Source: Nicotiana tabacum
Taxonomy: Eukaryota > Streptophyta > Magnoliopsida > Solanales > Solanaceae
NCBI RefSeq assembly: GCF_000715075.1
Contig: NC_134093.1
Coordinates: 98,874,826 to 98,938,825 of the forward strand
Reading direction: 5' to 3'
DNA length: 64,000 nt
The position numbers and the translations under genes were made by a program. The notes under the pieces are model-generated. The model was not told the DNA's origin, searched no databases, and worked only from the letters and a program-made list of their open reading frames with translations. Position 1 is the stretch's first letter, and every line of letters begins with the position of its first letter. Of the stretch, positions 58,596 to 64,000 are shown in pieces.

Positions 58596-59334
58596 TTTTA
58601 AAAGGCGCAGGTATAAGGCGGGGCGTTTAACATATGCCTCAGCGGGGCGTAAGCCCCATAGGTATTTAATTTTTAATATTTTATAAAATAATATAATGAC
58701 AGTTAATATTTATAAACAGGTAAAATTGCATAAAAATTAAGAAAACTATATATATGTGTGCTCCATCCCCACAAAAAACTAATCAAAACAATCTATTATA
58801 CGTTACTTACAAGCATAAGTAATTTGAGTCTAAAAGAATAAAATTTTCTATATAGAGGAACAAAAAGGATAATTAACCTGCAATTTGAACTTTGAATTTG
58901 TTACTATGAAGAAAAATATAATTCTCTTTGTATTTGTAAAAAAAATCAAATATTCGTTGCTTTTGGGAGATATTAGCAGACTAGCGAACAAGATAAAAAA
59001 TTGAAAAACCCATGAATTAGGGCTTAAATCAATAAAAAAAGATTTTTACTTTTAAATTTAATACTTTTGAGTTCCTTTTTAAACCTTTTGAGTAATTACC
59101 AAACTGACTTTTGAGAATTTGGGTATTATATGAAGGACTAATTCAACAAATTTTGTTTTAATTTGAAAACGTCTCTAGGGCTTACTCCTTACTAAAAGAA
59201 CGCGCTCCGAACGCCCGGGCGTACGTCCCAAATCGCGGGGCGTATGCCTCTTGAGATATTCGCCCCACACCATCGCCCTGGGGCGTTTTTGGTACGCCTC
59301 GCCCCTGGGCTCGCCCCAGAAACGCCTTTTAAAA
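58596..59334. mobile_element. MITE-like DNA element with TTTTAAAAGGCG ends
   Basis: Perfect 12-bp terminal inverted repeats TTTTAAAAGGCG (58596-58607) and CGCCTTTTAAAA (59323-59334). G/C-rich subterminal arms (GGCGGGGCG, CGCCCCAGAAACGCC) flank an AT-rich core of about 500 bp. No ORF. It lies in the Copia-2 leader. No clear target-site duplication. Confidence 0.75.
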
Positions 59335-59807
59335 GAGAGGTTAATATGCAAGTTTTGAATTACATGCAAAGATTATTTTTCTGTAAAACTGCATTATTGT
59401 TTAGCATGATTATGTTTTATGGGTATTATGATTATTCTGAAAATCATGTAATATCTGCTTATTGTTGATGATATTTGATTAGAATAATCTAAAAATTATA
59501 TTAATCCATGAAAAACGCAAAAGTCACTATTTAGTCGAATAGGCCAGAAAATCAGAGGTCAACATGTTGACGGACTCCGATTGACCTAAAACTTGGCAGG
59601 TCCATGCGAAACGGCCCAGTGAGCAATACTCATCAGCTTTTCTCATGATGTAAGCTGTGTTTTGGGCTTTCGAGGTCGTTTAGATGGTGTTTTGGACGTT
59701 ATTTTAATTTTCTCGAAATGTTTCAAAAAATATTTTGAGTTGTTTTTAATCCAGTGGTGGTAAATTCTAGTGATATAATTCTAACATTGATAAGGATACG
59801 CAGGTTG
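59335..59807 (+). other. Copia-2 leader and lost gag N-terminus
   Basis: No gag motif is seen until about 59800. Whether the N-terminal gag was deleted or replaced by unrelated sequence cannot be told here. Confidence 0.4.
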
Positions 59808-61117
59808 AAATGATCCTGCAGACTCTGCCTGATAGTTTTCAGCAGTTTCGCCTGAATTATAATATGAACAAAATGGACTTGTCACTTGCGAAATTGCTGA
59901 ATGAGCTGCAGTCGGCAGAGAATATTATCAAGCAACAAGCTCCTCTTGTGGCATTGAATTTTGAGGCATGTGCTTCTTCTAAGCCGAGAGGCGGGCAGAA
60001 GAAGAAAAAGGCTCAAAAACCCTCGGTTGGTGGCGCAACTGCTGGTGTGAAAAAGGCTAAGGGCAAGTGTTATCACTACAAGCAGCCTGGGCATCATAAG
60101 AAGCAGTGTCCAAATTATCTGGCCAAGCTGGAAAATAAACCATATAATTTACATCTACTTGTCGTTGAAACTCTTTTAGCGGTTGTTTCTACCATGTCAT
60201 GGTGTGTAGATTCGGGAGCCACTAATCATGTCTGCACTTATTTGCAGGGGTTTCAGGTAACGCGACGGCTAAGTAGAGGAGAAATCAATGTTTATCAAGA
60301 AGATGGTTCGGCAGCCCCAGCTTTAGCATTAGGAAATATTAGTATTTCATTTGGTAGTGGTAGATTTTTAGCTTTAAAGGACACATTATATGTACCTTCC
60401 GTTAGAAGGAATTTAATTTCGGTTTCTAGCGCTATGAGAGATGGTTATAACATTAATTTTCATGACATTGATAAATGTGTTATTACTCATGATAAACGTT
60501 ATCTCTCTTCGGCTACATTGATTAATGGTCTTTTTATTGTTGACTCTCTTCCTAAACCATTACAACCTAAAGAACTGAATTGTGTTGATTTACCAAATAA
60601 GAGAAAATGTTCTTCTGAATTGAGTGAAACATATTTATGGCACTTGCGTTTGAATCATATAAATCTAAATAGAATTTCAAGGTTGGTCAAGGATGGACTT
60701 TTAAGTTCATTGAAAGTGGAGGCACTACCAACTTGTGAATCTTGTTTAGAAGAAAAAATGACAAAACGAAATTTTTCCTCAAAAGGAAATCGAGCAAGTG
60801 ATAAATTAGAATTAATTCATTTTGATTTGGGTGTTCCAATGAATGTCCAAGAAAGAGGTGGTTTTGAGTATTTTGTGACTTTCACAGATGATTACTTAAA
60901 ATATGGATATATTTATTTGTTGCGTCGAAAGTCTGAATGTTTTGAAAAGTTCAAAAAATTTAAGAATGAGACTGAAAAGCGACATAATAAATATATCAAG
61001 ACATTACGATCTGATCGTGGTGGGGAGTACCTCTCTGCGGAATTCATTGTTATTTATCAGAATCTGGGATTACATCTCAATTATCTGCCCCTGGAACTCC
61101 ACAACAAAATGGTGTAG
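59808..61117 (+). pseudogene. Copia-2 gag, protease and integrase N-terminal half
   Basis: 435 open codons. Gag C-terminus ILQTLPDSFQQFRLNYNMNK, then a Lys-rich stretch and a zinc knuckle CYHYKQPGHHKKQC (60068-60108) whose second Cys is Tyr. Protease VDSGATNHVC at 60206-60235 has a normal DSG. Next are NLISVSSAMRDGYNI, the pre-integrase WHLRLNHINLNRISRLVKDG with CESCLEEKM, and the integrase core (HFDLGVPM, YFVTFTDDYLKYGYIYLL, SDRGGEYLSAEF). A frameshift near 61085 breaks it just before the integrase Glu motif. Confidence 0.88.
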
Positions 61118-61431
61118 CTGAAAGGATAAATATGACTCTTATGGAAATGGTTAGATCAATGATGAGTTATTCCAGTTTGCCTTCGTCCTTTTGGGGACAT
61201 GCCTTAGAAACAGCAAATTACATTCTGAATTTAGTCCCTTTAAAGTCAGCACCTTTGACCCCTATAGAATTTTGGACTGGGCGCAAGCCTAGTCTGCAGA
61301 ATATTCGAGTTTGTGGTTGTCCGACACATGTGCTAAAGGGGAAAACGGATAAATTGGAGGCAAGAACGGATGTATGCGTGTTTGTAGGTTTTCAAAAAGG
61401 GACGAAAGGTGGTTTATTCTATTTGTCCTAA
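61118..61431 (+). pseudogene. Copia-2 integrase C-terminal half
   Basis: In the shifted frame: [73 protein letters not shown] second frameshift at about 61410-61430 returns to the first frame. Confidence 0.85.
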
Positions 61432-62986
61432 AGAAAAGAAGGTAATTGTTAGCACAAATGCCAGGTTTCTTGAAGAGGACTATTTGATGAACCATGTTCC
61501 TGGAAGTAAAATCGTTTTACAGGAACTCAGCAAAGGAATGGAAACTCAGTCATCTCAAAAACAAAACGACCAGATGCAAACCCCAGAAGTCGATTTTGAC
61601 ATACCATTGCATTTTAGTAATGGGAGAAATGTCAATAGACTTGATGTCCCGCAAGAACAAGTGCCTGAAGTCATACTACCACAAAGTAGAGGAAGTTATG
61701 TTGATCAGACTGCACAACAGGAAGAACTCGTTGATATCCTTGTGGATAGCATGAAGACTCAGGTTCCTGATGATGATGTGGTTCAACCACAAAATCAAAA
61801 TGGTGTAGTTGCAACTGATTTAGTGCGTAGTCGTAGTGGGAGAGAAATAAGACAACCAGTTCGTTATACGCTCTTGGGAGAATCATATGATAGGATCCCT
61901 GATGAGCCTACTTCCAAACCTGTCAATTACGACCAAGCACTACATGATAAAGATGCCGATAAGTGGGTTGCTGCTATGAAATCAGAGATGGGGTCTATGT
62001 ACTCTAATCAAGTCTGGGATCTTGTAGAACCACCTGATGGAGTTAAGCCCATTGGATGCAAGTGGATCTATAAGAAAAAGAGAGGTGTAGATGGAAAAGT
62101 GCAAACTTTTAAAGCAAGGCTTGTAGCGAAAGGGTTTACTCAGAAAGAAGGGATCGATTATGAGGAAACGTTCTCGCCGGTAGCCATACTTAAGTCTATA
62201 AGGATTCTCTTATCCATTGCTGCTCATTATGATTATGAGATTTGGCAAATGGATGTCAAGACAACTTTCCTTAATGGAAGTCTTGATGAGTGCATCTATA
62301 TGATGCAACCAGACGGTTTCGTGAAAAGTGGCAAGGAATACATGTTGTGTAAGTTTAAAAGGTCTATTTATGGACTGAAACAGGAATCTGGGGCATGGAA
62401 CACTTGTTTTGACAAGGCAATTAAAACTTTTGGTTTTGATCAGTGTCTTAACGAGTCTTGTGTATACAAAAAGTGGGATGGGGACAAAGTGGCATTTTTA
62501 ATCTTATATGTAGATGACATATTACTCATAGGAAATAATGTGGGCATATTGGGTTCAGTTAAATAGTAGTTGTCTACACACATTGATATGAAAGATTTTG
62601 GAGAAGCGGCTCATATCCGTGGGATCAAGCTCTTGCGAGATTGCAAGAAAAGGATATTAGGCTTATCCCAGGCTCTTTATATTGATACAATACTCTCCAG
62701 GTTCAGCATGCATGATTCCAAGAAAGGATTTCTTCCTTTTAGGCATGGAATTTCTCTATCTAAAGATTAGTCTCCTAAAACTGATGAAGAGATAGAAAAG
62801 ATGAAGGGGGTCCCCTATGCATCTGCTGCGGGGAGTCTGATGTATGTTATGTTATGCACTAGACCTGATATTTGCTTTGTCATTGGCATTGTTAGCATAT
62901 TTCAGTCTAATCCCGGGAGAGAGCATTGGACAGCGGTTAAGCATATAATCAAGTTGGAGGAGCATCAAGCAAACTTGTGTTGTTGA
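61409..62986 (+). pseudogene. Copia-2 reverse transcriptase, broken by stops
   Basis: Spacer ([20 protein letters not shown]), then [79 protein letters not shown], and an intact catalytic [11 protein letters not shown] near 62508-62540. Adjacent TAG TAG codons at 62564-62569 stand where the family has Gln-Trp. A third TAG at 62768 follows SKD. The connection continues through AGSLMYVMLCTRPDICF and EHWTAVKHIIK. The frame is then lost at a deletion. Confidence 0.87.
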
Positions 62987-63344
62987 TTCCACCATGGAAG
63001 CCGAATATGTGGCAGCCTTTGAGGCAGCTAAAGAGGCGATTTGGCTCGGGAACTTCCTGAAAGAGTTGGGTGTAGTTCCATCGATTCAAGCACCAATAAC
63101 ATTTTATTGTGTTAATAATGGTGCGGTTGAAAATTTGAAGGAGCCACGAAGCCATAAAAGAGCAAAGCACATTGAGCGTAAATATCATTTAATCCGTGAG
63201 ATAGTGCAGAGAGCGGATGTAGTGGTCACCAAGATTGCGTCAGAGAACAACTTGGCAGACCCGTTTACTAAGAGCTTACCACAGAAGACTTTTGATAGGC
63301 ATGTAGACGGAATGGGTGTCAGAATTGTAGACGCGTGGTTATGA
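62955..63344 (+). pseudogene. Copia-2 RNase H C-terminal part
   Basis: SIKQTCVVDSTMEAEYVAAF, KEAIWLGNFLKELGVV, EPRSHKRAKHIERKYHLIRE, SENNLADPFTKSL, ending at TGA 63344. The first part of RNase H is missing between KHIIK (62955) and IKQTC (62967). The deletion is of about 60-65 codons by family comparison. Confidence 0.85.
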
Positions 63345-63348
63345 GTCT

Positions 63349-63358
63349 AAGTGGGAGA
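63349..63358 (+). other. Polypurine tract of Copia-2
   Basis: AAGTGGGAGA directly before the 3' LTR start at 63360. Confidence 0.85.
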
Positions 63359-63359
63359 T

Positions 63360-64000
63360 TGTTAGGATATACTATAAATCATGCGTATTGTTATAGTAGT
63401 CTTTATGGAACAATTGTTTATTTACTTATTCAATTCAATAAAGTTTTATTTTAAATAGATCATGTATTGGTTTGTGTATCCGTTGCTTATATAGTAGATG
63501 ATTTAGTGTATAGAGTTTACCTTATACATGGAAGATTAAATCATCGGTTCTTATAAGTCATACAGTTTATGTTGACAATCTAATGATGGAATTTGACAAA
63601 CCATCGGAATAGTTATATTACAAGATTAAAAATAATTTATCTTGATTATGGGAATGGTCTAATTTCAACTTCTTGTGCTAGTACATTTTGTATGTATTGA
63701 ACGGATCAAGTAGAGATAAGTATTTTATACTGACTTAATAAAATAATTTCTCTAGTCCATTCAATGTACTTATACTCTTAATCTTGATATAATTATTATT
63801 AGTTGGGTATGTCATTTATTGTTTTGATTTATTAAAATGCGAGATTCTTTCGTGAGTCAATAAGCCTGATAAATTGGACAATAATGATATATATTGGCGA
63901 AGTAATAATTAGTTAATAGAATTCATGTATCGGTTTTTTAGATTAATGATACTCCTTTATGAAAGCTTATAAGTTTTCACGTGTAAAACCGGCCGGTGGA
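63360..64000 (+). repeat. 3' LTR of Copia-2, first 641 bp
   Basis: TGTTAGGATATAC onward, aligning base for base with the first half of the 5' LTR. The rest lies outside the window. Confidence 0.92.

Larger units (their letters stand above)
57223..64000 (+). mobile_element. Copia-2, Ty1/copia LTR retrotransposon, right end cut by the window
   Basis: 5' LTR 57223-58523, decayed Met primer site, degenerate gag-pol to 63344, purine tract, 3' LTR from 63360. The two LTR starts (TGTTGGGATATACTATAAAC and TGTTAGGATATACTATAAAT) are close relatives. The leader is occupied by a small DNA element at 58596-59334, and the gag N-terminus is missing. Confidence 0.92.

Overview
This window is repeat-rich plant nuclear DNA. 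I see no intact host gene. Almost every base I can assign belongs to LTR retrotransposons, solo LTRs or small non-autonomous elements. The families suggest a eudicot, probably Solanaceae and possibly Nicotiana-like: Ty3/gypsy elements of the Athila and chromovirus (Tekay/Del-like) lineages, Ty1/copia elements, long LTRs beginning TGTAACGACC or TGTAAGGCCCCG, and an Au-type tRNA-derived SINE. The species assignment rests on family recognition, not on a search.

Layout. 1-15178 is an Athila-like element (5' LTR cut by the window edge, degenerate gag-pol, an env-position ORF at 7610-9480, 3' LTR 11430-15178). Its 3' LTR carries an inserted truncated LTR at about 11731-14212. From 15179 to about 52 kb the background is one old copia element on the minus strand (Copia-1), seen in pieces at 15179-15987, 18063-18897, 24404-24805, 27971-29221 and 51840 onward. 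It is split by a solo LTR (15988-18062), a rearranged block (18898-24403: one LTR, a truncated minus-strand Athila, part of another LTR), a solo LTR (24806-27970), and a four-deep nest at 29222-51839. In that nest a minus-strand chromovirus sits in the Copia-1 LTR, a plus-strand LTR element (38403-50732) sits in the chromovirus 5' LTR, and a large non-coding LTR element (39844-48796) sits inside that. Several junctions are proved by target-site duplications: AAAAA, CTCAT, CAATT and CTTAT. 52.8-54.6 kb holds a SINE and two hAT-like elements. 54842-55715 is another probable solo LTR. 55.7-57.2 kb holds unidentified coding-like fragments around a small copia solo LTR. 57223 to the right edge is a plus-strand copia element (Copia-2) with both LTRs visible, the right one cut.

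How the parts work together. All gag-pol genes are broken by stops, frameshifts or deletions, so nothing here looks autonomous now. The most interesting signal is a shared LTR layout in families with unrelated termini. A 250-400 bp array of short CpG-rich palindromes (TGCGGCCGCA, TGCGGACCGCA, TTCGCAAATGCGAA, CGCACCTGCG types) is followed in the sense direction by a putative TATA/start zone and then a splice-donor-like GGTAAG. Sequences resembling 3' splice sites lie directly before the gag start of the chromovirus, before the gag start of the second Athila copy, and before the env-position ORF of the first Athila. This suggests a leader intron that starts inside the LTR. It is inference from sequence and needs RNA evidence.
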